From positions 6,366,001 to 6,430,000 of the forward strand of contig NC_092582.1 in NCBI RefSeq assembly GCF_037975245.1: a stretch of 64,000 nt of DNA. Direction: 5' to 3'. This DNA comes from Apostichopus japonicus. Lineage: Eukaryota > Echinodermata > Holothuroidea > Aspidochirotida > Stichopodidae. The notes beneath the pieces were generated by a model, which did not search any database, was not told where the DNA came from, and was given only the letters and a program-made list of their open reading frames with translations. Positions 11,701 to 24,900 of this stretch are shown one piece after another. Position 1 is the stretch's first letter. Each line of letters starts with the position of its first letter. Made by a program: the position numbers and the translations under genes.

Positions 11701-14700
11701 TATTACCAATACGAGTGCTTTGAAGCATGATGTGAAAGGACAGTATAGAGAGGTATTAGCATTAGGAAATTGTCGCAACTGGCGGAAGATATGCAAAACA
11801 TTATGATTATTGTACAATGTTTATCCTGGTTCCTACTTCTGTGTGTGGTTAATATATAGGCTTAGTTATATTTTCCGCTTAAATCTCACTCACTGCAATT
11901 AGATGCGTCAAAAGTAAAAAATTTCTCATCGGGTACTAGATATATATATATTCCTTTGCTCTGCACTTACAGCATATCTAAAATTAGGCAATTCATTCTC
12001 CCCAAATAGGAAAATAATTCGTTTTAATAGAGGTAAACCTGTTACGTTTAATTAAGCTGATTGGGCTCGCACATGGCAAGTGCATCTCGTCGGCTATATT
12101 CAACCCTCGTAAGTGTATAGTTACAGTGGTTAACAGATGTAACGCGTAACTATTAGCCCATTCTGTGTACTATCGGAAGTTATGCCAAATTTGACTACTT
12201 CCGGTTGCTCCTTAATTATTTTAAAGTTTGCAGTTTCATGGAAGAGAAGTGATCAATGACTCCCATGCACAGGGATTATTTCTGGCGAAGAGAAAACTTT
12301 TAGAAATCGTACAATCATTTATACAATTTTTGGAATTCATGAAGAAACAACACCAACAACACCAATCATAATAAAAACAACAACAACAAAAGTATCATAT
12401 CAGCAAAGGAAGACATATCAAAAATGAAAGACAGATATATTTACATGGAAAGACAAGTGTCAAGAACATATCCGAACTTGTTTCGTCGATATTTTGCTCG
12501 GAATTTGTCGACCGGTGCAAATTTCTTGATCTCCGAACTAGTGATCTTTTCCGCATGAGTTAAGCCCAATTGTTTTATACACGTCCTCATCATATTAACA
12601 TTACATATGGGTATTAGTTTATACATTTATGTACCTTATAAACGTTCAATAACACTTGTATGCACACCAGACAGTTACAATTGCTGTGAAGGTTACTGCG
12701 ACCAGTCACAAATTCGCCTCCTCATGAAAACAACATTTAATTATTAGTAATGTTAATTGCGATTTGGAGGTATTCATGAGTCAGACAGGGTGTCGGGGGG
12801 GGGGGGGTAGATAAAAAAGGGCCCATGGTTTGAATTGAACCCCACCCCTCCCACCTCTTCCCTCCCCACCCCACCTTTTTGAAAGGATAGTCCACGTTTC
12901 AATGGATACTTTTGAATGATGAAAGAGCACCATATTCTAAGCAACCAGATGGAAATTGCATTCTAATTTTCAGTACTTATTTTAGTATTTTTATTGTTGC
13001 AGTAGTCCCATTTTGATGTATAAACCTGTACTGTTGCCTAACCCATTCATACATAGGTCATATTCAAAGATTTTAAATCAATATCTAAAGGTATAAAGCA
13101 GGAAGCCGGTTTATATTTTATATTTTGATGGGAAAGAGAAAGAAGAAAATAATAAAATATTTAGACCCTGTATATAAACCTTTGCGTCAGAAATGATTTG
13201 TAATGAGGCAACTGTTCGCGTTTCTCAATTTAGAGGAACAAAGCTAAATTAACATGTTGTATTGTAGTTCCCACATATGTCTTAGATATTTAGATTTTTT
13301 CCGTCGAAATTCAGGCATTTTCTTTCATAATAGTAATAAAAGGTTTCAAAACTATATGACTGTTTTTTTTTTTACTTCAACGAATCGGGATATATGGGTT
13401 ACATTCCTCTACATACATATAAAGTGTCAGTCTGTGGACAGCTGACCTAAATTCCACCTTTTTTTCTCTCTCTAGGGAAAAATTGGACGGACCGGTAAGC
13501 GAGGAAAACGAGGACCAAAGGGTAACAGAGTAAGTACCTGGTCCCATTGCGGCCGTTGTCGTTAATCCGTTTTATCTGTACGTTTCTTTAACTATAGTGA
13601 TGCAGTTATTATACCCAAAGGTGAAGTAAACCCAAACGAACAGCAATAATCTGTGTGATAGAGATATGACTTCCTCAAACAGTTAAGAAAAATATATACA
13701 CCGTACTCCATTTAAGGAGATATCGTAGTTTTTAAAGGCATTGAAGACTCGTCCCAAACCGCGTGCCGCCCTCTGAAAGAAATGTTAACTTTCCGTTGTT
13801 TGCAAGTGAAGTTGTTTTCTTGTCGCTACAACAAAATGCAGACAGTAATGAAACGTGATACCTTGTTATCTTTTATCTGGACCTGAGATGTCCATCGCTG
13901 CTATGTACACTGTGTTGTGGGTATTGACCGTAGCTGCATGTATTGACTGTACACTAGTGTCTAATTACCGACGGTAGCAAGCACTGTGTGTATTTTCTGG
14001 GATCCATGGTGGTGTCTAACACTTCTGTTACACCTCATTCGAAACTAGGTCAGATTACCGGCATCAGACGTTTCTTTCTGCGCGAGTCTTCACTCCCTTT
14101 AATATTCTATCACACGAAAGAAAGGACTTGAAAAGAAAAATATTATATGTGACATAATCGAGCCAAGACTTTGTACATTAATGTTGACTTTCTGTCACGG
14201 AGACGAGGTTTGGAAATCCCGAATTCTAAAATGTTGAACTTTCTAACAGGACCTAATTATTGCAACTGTTTTATTGGCAATGTTGCTTAAATATTCATCT
14301 TGAAAATATTTTTCCAAAAAAAAAGGCAAATAGAAAGTCAAAAGATTTTTAAAAAATGGCAGCCTCTAGAAACGATTTTTAATCAAGAGTATCACCCAAA
14401 GTGGAGCAATATTTTTCTTAGCTATTTGAGGGGAGTTTTTGAGGGGAGTCATACGTCATATCTTACGTCATGAAGTATCAAAATGCTAGTATTTCGGTCG
14501 ATTAGACATTGATGTAAATTTCAGTGACATCATGCCAAATTGGTGTTGAGGGACGAGGCTTTTAAATATCGTTGTCTAGAAATTGTTGCAACTTTTCTCC
14601 GAGAGGTTCTGCTTACTTCTTAAAACGTGACCCATGAGGTGAAGCACACATGTTTGTTGTTTTAAAGAGTTTGTACATCAATTTAATAAAATATATATTT

Positions 14701-16051
14701 TGATTTGTCGAAACTTTCAATCGTTTTCAATAGAAAAGGAATCAGTTAGTGTGACTTTGCAATCTGCTTAAAGGTATAATTTACCAATCGGTGACACTAA
14801 ATCAAGCGTTTATTTAAGAATGACCCGTTCTACTTATGTTGTAGTATACCCATTTAATGCGGGTGTCTGTAGAATTTGCCAGAAAGACCAAGAGTACGTG
14901 TACAAATGTACGTTAGTAGATATCTCCGTTTGTCATACCGCGGACATCGAACTGACCAGCTTTGTAATATCGTTAACTTAGATTATGGCCGGAGGAAAAA
15001 AAAATAATAAAGTCATCCAATTGGAACCTAGTGGATTAAATTTCTCGATAAGGACCTTTTCCAATTTATAAAAGATACATAAAAACCGCGGTTTCAATCG
15101 TATCGTTATTTAAAAAAAAAAAATTATGAATTATTATTGACCATGGTGGTTCACTAATTCCACTACAGCGCGAACGCCACCAACACCGCATGACCGATAC
15201 GATTGTGTCTGCAACCATGAAGCGAAGAATCAAAGTGTAGTTACGAGCCGGGCGATATAAACTTTGACCTTTTCAAAAAAAACTGTAATTTTCAACAGTC
15301 AGCATAAACCGGCAGGTATACCGGTCGTTTAGTATAGAGGTACAATTCTATTTGATTAAGACCCATTGACAGCATGACAACGGAACCGTTGGGTACGCGG
15401 TATATCTCCCGTTGCCTCCCCGTTGGGTTCGTCGAGGATGCCCCTTTGGGTAAAATGTCACGCTAGTCCTTAATGATTTCTTTTTAAAAATTTGATTGAA
15501 TTTCGAAATTTTGTCGACACCGACTGAGACCGTCGTGAGCAATTAGAAAGTTAGAGCATTGTATATTTTAGCTGGTTAGCTTATCAAATGCATACACGTG
15601 AGTTTTTTGTTTTTTTGTCCTTTTTGTTTTCAAGAAAAGGAAGATAAAGATAGTGGCGTATCAGAATCGCTCTTGCTACAGTTATATTCACAATGTATCG
15701 AGGCTTGTATTTCGTACTATATACTTTGAAAATATTTGACCATCTCAATGAAGAAGAAACTCAACATAATTATATTCGATATAAATTACACAGCGAGTGA
15801 TATACACTATCATATATGATGATATTGACTATACTGTATACCCATGATGACTGGAGGATGACTTTGTTAACACTACCTATGTGTGATAAAACCATTTCTC
15901 TCTTTTTCTGTTCAATTCCAAGGGTCCCACGGGTAATGCTGGTGTCATCGGGCCTGTCGGTCAACCCGGGCCTAAGGTAGGTTGTTGAAAGCTAATCTCA
16001 AAATCTTGTTTTTAACTAACGTTACATTGAAAGATATTCTCTGACGTATAC

Positions 16052-16103
<52 letters not shown>

Positions 16104-18877
16104 CACAATCGGCCACACGAATTTAATATTTATTACTGAAATTAATTTACTACGTGTAAAGTGCTATGATACGAAGGGATAAATGGATTTATTTGTTCGA
16201 TTGGCTTTGGTGAAGATTTTGATAACAATTCAGACTTTTTGTGTTTCTGGTAAAGTACAGGTTATTCTTTTGGAATCTTTTGTACACGTCTTTTCTTTTC
16301 ACACAAGCAACGTTAATCTTTCATCGTTCTATTTGTCAAAGTTAAGAATTTATTTTTACTGTGAGTGAACCAAGCAACAGATAAAAAGATGTAGAAATTT
16401 CCGATGTGAAGCAAAACTGAAACACACGCACAGGGAATTGAACATTTGGTCCTTTTCATTGTACGGTGTAATTAAACTTATGTGCGCCGCTAGGACAGTG
16501 TGAGGGGCGGGCACAGGGGGTTGGATGGGGGGAGGGGGAGCTAACACTTCGGACTCACTGGATTATGTCACCCAATGTTTTTGCAAGATATATGTCCAGT
16601 TTGACAAGTTTTTCAATTCAATTCTTCCTGATCCCCAACCCTGCCTAGCTGACATAACCGGTTACGTCTCCGTGCTACAAGAACAAAAAGCGTGAGAGAT
16701 GGATACCCATCTGCGCATGCGGATAATGCTTACCGTATTGAATTAGAACATGAGGAGGAAACATGATCAATCATGATGGACAGATGTGCGCCATATTCTG
16801 ACCTGATACCAGTAAATATCTCTTCCTTCCCATCGCATCCATTTTTTCGCTCCCAGGCGTCCCACATTTGGTGCACAATCGTCGTCATGGTGCTCGTCAA
16901 CATGGGATGGAAGTTATGTATCTTGGTTAGGAAGAGGCATGGATTACCACCCCTCCCCCCACTACCACCACCACCACACTCTGCCCTCCCCCCCCCACCC
17001 CACCCCATTTATACACAGATACATCATAACAAACACCTATACTTATCAAAATACAGCAGAGAGTCATTCCATTCAACAAATATGAAATACGTCAAATTTA
17101 AGAAAGAGCTATAAGGATCCGTTAAACAATACTACACATGTGACAAGATAAACACTACAAGGGAAAATGGTAATTTTAGAATAAAATTTCACGACATAAA
17201 TCGATTATAATATACCTCTTTAATCCACGTTATGTCATGATCAAAACATTCAAAAAGAAGTGTATTGCAGTCAATAGAGTGGATGGGTATAGTAGAACGA
17301 AGGAGTAAAATATAATTTTAAGATAAGACTAAAGAAATCAAATGTTTTTGGAAGGTCCTCAGCGTTGCATCCGATATATTCGAAAAGCCAAAGAATGGTC
17401 AAACTCAGTGCTCAAACCTCAACAATCCTTTTTTGCAGCGACCCTCAAGGCCCCGCCCCCCCCCCCCCGCCCCAAACTGATAATTCAATAACGGTGTAGC
17501 TTCAACAGTCATCCATGTTAAGGAAAAAACTGTAAGACGGAGCTTTCTGGGAATTCACTCATGTTTAGTTAAGGTTATATAGCTCCCTATATCTCGCAGG
17601 CGATTATTGTCATTATGACCTATGGCGTTCCTCTTTACAATTTGTCGTGCTAATTATAGGCTGGTCATTCTATGTTCGGTATACAGTTGCCATTCACTAT
17701 TAATAAAAGGAAAAGAAAATGGTCCAAAGTCTATTTTTGTTTCTTTCAGGGGAATATAAATCATTCCTTTCTCATCATAACCTGTTCAAACGTTCCCCGC
17801 GATCATTTTGCTTCCCTCCAATTTTGTTGTAACATTTTTGTAACTCCGGATTTTACTTTGATCTTTTTTGTTCCGCTATGTGAAATTCGTCGTAGACAAT
17901 GCATTTTTTTTATGAACCAATTTCCCTCCTACGGTGGATCAACCACCGAGAGACATTCTCTCGACACCCATTTACCAAATCATTCACTATTTAGATTCCA
18001 AACGGGTTCTTACGAATTTGTTAAAAGCTTCTGACACTTCGCGTGATCTGGAAGACATGAGCTTACACGTATAGATTTCTCACTTTCCTCCAAGCTTCGT
18101 CAGATTGTGTTTCCCTCCATGAGTTTGGGGGTCAATGTTACGAGAGCGGAATCTGAACCTCGCTTCCTCTCTTCATGCAGAGTAGCAAATCAGTGGTAAT
18201 TACACGTCTTCTTGGGAGAAAACTGCAGGTTGTTACTGGCCCAGTAAGGTGCTTTCGAAGAGGGGAACGAACGGTTTAAACGTAATGATTTATTTTGTCG
18301 TCATCATTATTAAACGAAGATATCAAACTTTTCTTAAATGCTAAAAGTCATAATTACATCAGAAAATTAATACACACCGAATACGAAAACATCCCAACTC
18401 CCCCACCCCTCCCCTCCATAAAAGGTAATATCCCTTTTTTAAATCCTTTTTATCTCTTTTGTTTATCGGCACCTACAGACGTTTTGAAGTATCTCTCTCG
18501 AGTCTCATTAGGTAGATCTAGACAGGGGTTCCTTTGTAAAATTGTTGATGTTCAATAAAAAATCCCATAAATGGTGGAATATGAACTTTTGAGTCGACGA
18601 CTTTAAGTCTACGGGACCGTCTGCTCTCAGCCAAATCCACCGCCAGTCCGGACTTTTGACATTTAGACTAACCTAGACAACAGACTAAAATAACAGTTAT
18701 TAAGAGAGCTTGAAAATAAAAACCACCTGTCACAGATAAAAATGAAAACGTCCATAGTCTGATATTTTTTCGACAAATCTAATTATTGCAAGTTAAGAAG
18801 AATTTTAAAATTAAGTTTTTTTTTAATTGAGGTACTAAGACAGAGAAGCAACATATAAAAGGTTATAGGTTATGGGA

Positions 18878-18942
<65 letters not shown>

Positions 18943-21900
18943 TATTGGGGAAAAAGCTGGAAAAAATAACTACCTGCATGCGGGTCACGAAAATTGAGAG
19001 TAAAATATTTGTGTTGAGAGTTGATACGCAGAGTTTACAAGAAATATATACATGTGCATTAGATGAACTATTTTAACCTTAAGTTCGTTCTCTCCAATGC
19101 ATTCATGTTTCCTTAATGTTAAAATAAAGAAGAGAAAAACATCCTTAAAATATAATTTGCAGCTTTTGGCTGATGGTTTTCAAGATCGTTGAATGACTTT
19201 TAATTTTCTGGTGAAAATTCGATACGGTGCAATAGTACAGGATTACGACAAAATACTGAATGGTCATTTTTGTCAAGGAAGTCTCAGAAAGCTCATAGTT
19301 GGATATTTAATTTGAACGAATGAATTAATGAATGGAAAGAGGGGGGGGGGGTGTTGTCTGAGATTAGAGCAAAAATCCACATAGGCCTCCATTTTATGGA
19401 CCACTTTAGTAAATTTATTACATAACTCAGGATCTTAGTGTGTTTTATACTGAAACGTAACAAACGACAAAGGAGATATTGTCTGTTGGTGGTTATATTT
19501 ATCTGACCTCATGGATGATTTAGGTGACTTTTATTTCATTCTAATCATTTCTTTTGCCTAGTTCTCTTTATTTCTCATAAATTTCATTTACCGACCCGCA
19601 GGAGGGGTAGTGGTGGTAGTAAGGTATGGAAACACACCCTCTTTCTCTACACCCCCCCCCCCCCTGCATTCGCCAACTGTAAAACATTGCAAAGTGGACG
19701 TATACCCACGCGGTGGCAATGTATTTGCCAGCAGTTACTTTGTATGCATATACAATCCTAATTATGTTGGCTTATACGTGGGTTTCTGTCAGAAATGCCA
19801 TGTATAGATTTGCACACGCCTTTACTGACATTGTGTGGAGTAAACTTGATGGATATTATTTGCGGTTTCTTAATATATACAGCTGCCTAACATTAACTGT
19901 TCTCGAGATGTTTTATACATTACTATAACTTTAAATTTACATTTACATTAAAGTATACAGAGTTTGGTTGCATCGCCAGCGATATCTAGCGCCACCGAAT
20001 TGTAAAACTGGAACAGATAGATCCTTTTTTCTTCAAGAATATATAGCAATTATTATTCATTGCAAGAGAATTCACCCAAGATAGCGCCTAGGCTCGAAAC
20101 ACCGATAACTTGATACACACTCAATCCTAGTCCGTTTACAATGGAAACTATAGTCGCAGGAAAATGACGAAAATTATACATCGAGTTAGTATCACGTGTT
20201 TCTGGGATAAGATACCACACATGATCCTGTTAAAGGATGGTGAGAGATTTACTGTGTACTGTTTATACATGATCTTAGCAGGGAGTTGTTATGGAATCTT
20301 AGCCAATAGGCCGAGAAGCCCATGATTTGTATATAAATTCACACGGCTGCATTCACTCAAAGATCTTAGCTACGTAGTCATCCGTCATACAGAGCGAGCG
20401 TGTGTGCTCGGCTACGTGACGTCACCCTTTAGGCAAAAATCGTGACTTTGTTAGGAAAGGGGGAAAATATATGTTTGTTTGCAAACAATTAGAACGGAGT
20501 GAACCGCCTGCGACGAAAGATCTTTTCTTTTCTGTCTCTTTCTGTCCGACCCGTATTATCGTTATCAATGACCTAACGTGTGATTTTAGGAATTTGAGCT
20601 CAAGAAAAAAAAATATGTTGTTGAAATAAGAGATATGGTATGTCTTGATAAAGTGATGTCTTCCGTCTTCGCAAATGCATGCGCGAACACGAATAAAGGT
20701 TGTTAGTTTGTTAAGTTAATGTTAAAGGTCACGAGATATGTTAACTACGAGGGGTTGGGTATTTACAGACTAAACATCAAAAGTAATGCGGTGTCTAAGA
20801 GTCCTTGTAGAAGACATTCACAGGGTAAACACAGGGTAAACACAGGGTAAACACAGGGTAAACACAGGGTAAACACAGGGTAAACAGGGTAAACATTCAC
20901 ATGGTAAACGCTACCTCCTCTTGTAAAACAGCTGTAACGTCGGCCAATCATGTTCATGACCTGCAATGTCTAATTTTAGCCCTCAAATTGTCGTCACTTG
21001 TAAACAATTCTCTTAACTCATCGCTCAGCATTTCCTATATACGCTTTTCCTTTGAACGTCCTCAAGTGGTCTGCAATTGTCTCAAGTGGTTCAGTTTTCA
21101 CACTAGGTGTACTTTAATTCACGCTCGTCATCATTCAAGCCATACACACACTAACACACACAGCAACATAAAGCAAACCACATTTCTAAATTATGATCTC
21201 CCGTTTGGACAGACAGACTGATGTGAATTCTATATGAACCAGTTGGGACAGTTTTCTAATGCTAATGCCCACTTTATAGATATTCTCCTTCCATATCATA
21301 ATTTAAAGCACTCGCAGTCTCGCACTGAGTGTACGAACAGTTGCTATAACCTTTATATGATAGAAACATGATATTCATAATTCTCATACTATTATTACGA
21401 GTGTTTTGAAGTGTGACGTCAAAAGTACAGTATAGAAAGAAAAACTGTGCCAAACAGGGTGGTATAGTCTGACAGGCTTTCTTCGTTCATGTCCCAACAA
21501 GAGTCTGTCATATAGCAGATGTAACCTACGTAGGTCATTGTCATTCATATACAACAATTAGCACTGAAGCTATAAGGTATGGTAATGAAGTTGGCTAGTG
21601 AGAAACACATAAATTATTGTATCCTTCGAGAAGAGAATAAAATGCATAGCCTTCGTTTCGAGTAATGTAGCCTAGCACGAGTTATAACGCGCGTGCGTAC
21701 GAGACGAAGTTAACGTTATGTGAATGCCAAATATGCAATTTTGTCGTAGCAATGTCATGTTAAACGAATTCTATTTGGTTGCTGTTAAACAACAGCTCTT
21801 GTGCGAATATACATTTGTTGTATTACATGTTATTTATTTATTTAATATTGTACGTTTTTGTACATTTCTTTTCACAGGGTCCGTTAGGAGATCCTGGTTC

Positions 21901-24900
21901 TCATGGGCTTAGTGCTTTGCCTGGGCAAAAGGTAAGCTTACTTGTTCAGAGTTTCATGGAACTTGGCTCCAAAATATTGTTTTGTGCATAAATGTAGTTA
22001 TCACAGCTACTCTAAGTTAGTTTTCTTTACTCTCTTTGCCAGGGTTAGCCGTGACGTTCGTCACTGATATTTCTTTGCGTCCATGCGCATCTAAAATCTC
22101 TTCACTTCAGGGCCTTGAATGTCCTCAATTTGAGTTGCAGTAATTTAAGTCCACAACCTAACAGGGCTATACATTAGAGATCGATGATTGATAAGAACGA
22201 GAAGACCAAGTTACGGACACATTATGGACAGCTTTGTTTCGGGCCCTGTCATATCGAAGAAAGTTATTCGCGCAGACTTTAATGGTTGTTTCCTTTCGTT
22301 TAGTCTGATGTGATTGGATATCTCACAATCCTGGATGTTCATACGTGTAGGGATTTGTTACTACTGATTGGCTTCTTTATCTCTAGTCGTGTAGGTTTTG
22401 ACCATTTGGGGGTGGGGGGGGGGGGTGTCACGTGAAAAAAACAAGCAAATGGGGGAAATAGCCGAGATCTTATATAGTGCCTAGATTGATGAATCTGGTG
22501 CTTAATACACAAAAAATGTGAAGCCAGTTCACACGGGTGTCTGCACTTAGACAACAGTATTGGCAACACAGACAACAGTGTGAGCAATACTAAACCAGAT
22601 ACTCAAGAACCACATCTATACCTCTGATAAAGAGCCGTCGTGTTATACCCCCAAAACTAGCGTTTGGCGGCACATAGAGTTTAAAGCTGTTTACAAGGCC
22701 ATATGTGTGAATGGTTTGTAGGAACGAAGCATTATACGGGTCGGAAATCATCTGGTAATGATGGTTACATTTTCTGCTGATTGGCGAGACACGAGAACTG
22801 TTTTACATTCACGTTAAGAGAATAGCACATAAAGAAGGCTTTAAGCGAGGCTGCGGTCGAGACTACATTATGCTGGTGATTACTTTCTTCTCATCTTGAT
22901 TCATTATTCAACCACCTGCGGAAATTGACCTTATGGCGTCACACAACAACATTCTTTTTATCGGTCGTGTCAGTAGCCGAGAGTGACACTATAAACTAGG
23001 CCAGTATCCATGGTTTTGGTGGTCGTCGACGGTCGGTCATTATTTTAAGTACACCTATTATTGTGTGTGAGATTGAATGACTTTTGTAGATGAGGAAATT
23101 CTGTACAGTTATAATTTTAATGTACTTTGGAATGTTCAATGAATTTATGAACTTAGATTTCCAAAGGGGAGGGGTGACATAGAAAGCCTAAGTTAGTCTG
23201 CTGTGGTTCGACCTGATTCTCAACGCACCTATTGGTGCTAACATGAGCTAAACATTTAACAATGGTACTTTCCTATCTGACCAATCTACCATCTATTTTC
23301 CAGAATTACAGGAATGTTATTTTTTACGAAAAATAAAATATTTAAGTGAGAGCAAATACTCTATGAAAGACACCGAAGTTTGCTTGTTGAAGCCGTTGAC
23401 ATGACTGGCCATTATTTGACTTCCTAGCATGTTCGCGGAGAAATACTATGGATTGAATGTAAGCAGGAATGTCAAGGGTCACAAATAGATTCAAGAATAA
23501 CGCCTTGACTCACACATGTACATCATTTTACCATACCAAACAACAACATGCCATTGTTTGTACTTCGTATGAAACATTCGCAAAACTGCTCCACGTATTA
23601 AACGTATATGTTCATGCTAAAGTGAACAACACTTTGAAAGTGAGGACAGAAACAATCAGATTTCAAAAGTAACTAAGTAAAAGTTAGCTTGCTTCTCGCA
23701 CCTTGATTTTCAGTAGTAATTTCTGTATGATATGCAGAATCAAGCCATGTAATTACTTTTGTCCACAAAAAGCCATTAAATCTTGTCAAGCATTGTAGCG
23801 TAGTATGACGTTTCTCTGAACTCGATTTGTTCTTGTGACCCTTTGCGAAGTTGATTCCAGACGTTGGTTTCTTCCTCATATTAATCATTCATCATCGTTA
23901 GTTTTCTCTCCTTTCTTTCCATCTCTCAAGGGTCACGTTGGTCCTCCCGGTCCCAAAGGTGAACAAGGACCACAAGGTGAAAAGGTTAGTATACTAATAG
24001 GTTTTTCGGTTCTAATTCTCACTTGTGTGTTTTCATTTGTGTTCGATTGTTGTTGCTGTTGGCGTTTGTACTTTTCACCTATCCAATTGGATATGGTCAG
24101 TTAAAAAATTTCTTTAGTCAACAGTTTGACCGATGACCGAAGATCTCTGTCAAGATTCAATATATTTTTTTCAGTTAATGTGAGCAGACATACAAACCTA
24201 TAAAACAGATAACAAAAGTAGCAGTTTAAAGAAGGACGGATTAATGCGGAAGAAAATACTCAGTTTTCAAGTTTCCGAACAGAAACAGAGGTCTAACTAA
24301 GAAAGAAGAGTATTAAAATGAAAAATTTCCTAAAAACCCTTTAAAAAAAAGCCTACAAAGAAACAACAACATACAACCATGAACTGGTTTTCTTAATTCT
24401 ACGTAACTTAATTTATACAAATGATGTATTGAGCAGAGTGACTTCTACCTACTCTCTCACCCCCACCCACCCCCCTTCTCTCTCTCTAACTCCCTCTCTA
24501 TTTGTTCTTATGCATATTTGTTTGTTGTTTCCTTTGTTGTTATATTATGTTTTGTAAATGATGATTTGTTGCTTTTTGTTTTTTTCTGATACGCGTATCT
24601 ATTGATCTAATAATCGTGAAACCGATATCCGTAGAGAAAGTTACTGTTTGGGACAGCTTTTAGACATGTTGTGTTTGTGTGTGTATTTCTGTTTAGCAAA
24701 AGAAAAAATAACAAACACAAAAGACAAAAGCAATCACAAAGACTGAAACATGCGTTTTGTGTAAAATATGGGTGATAACCTATATTTTCAATAGTTTTTA
24801 TCTCTGTATATTGCTGACCCCACCCCCCTGGTGATCGAGTCTTAAACTCCAAACTATGTTTGGACACGACAAAGCCAAGCGGGAGAGAAGAGAACGGGAG

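Larger units (their letters stand above)
8112..13475. other. Intron between helix exons 2 and 3 (5.4 kb)
   Basis: No coding signal. It holds a tRNA-derived SINE, a 240-bp tandem duplication, a LINE 3' tail, SINE family copy 1 and a MITE-like element, each listed. The rest is unique-looking sequence. Confidence 0.8.
15977..21877. other. Intron between helix exons 4 and 5 (5.9 kb)
   Basis: The longest intron. It holds (TA)n arrays at 16054-16099 and 18882-18946, poly-C tracts (17455-17468, 19651-19663), a second U2-like sequence, an 11-bp minisatellite and a second MITE-like copy. No coding signal. Confidence 0.8.

Noticed and set aside
20821-20894. CRISPR-like short regular repeats
   Set aside because: No unique spacers; a plain minisatellite in an animal intron.
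20763-20966. Minus-strand frame with VFTLCLPC repeats
   Set aside because: Translation of the 11-bp minisatellite.
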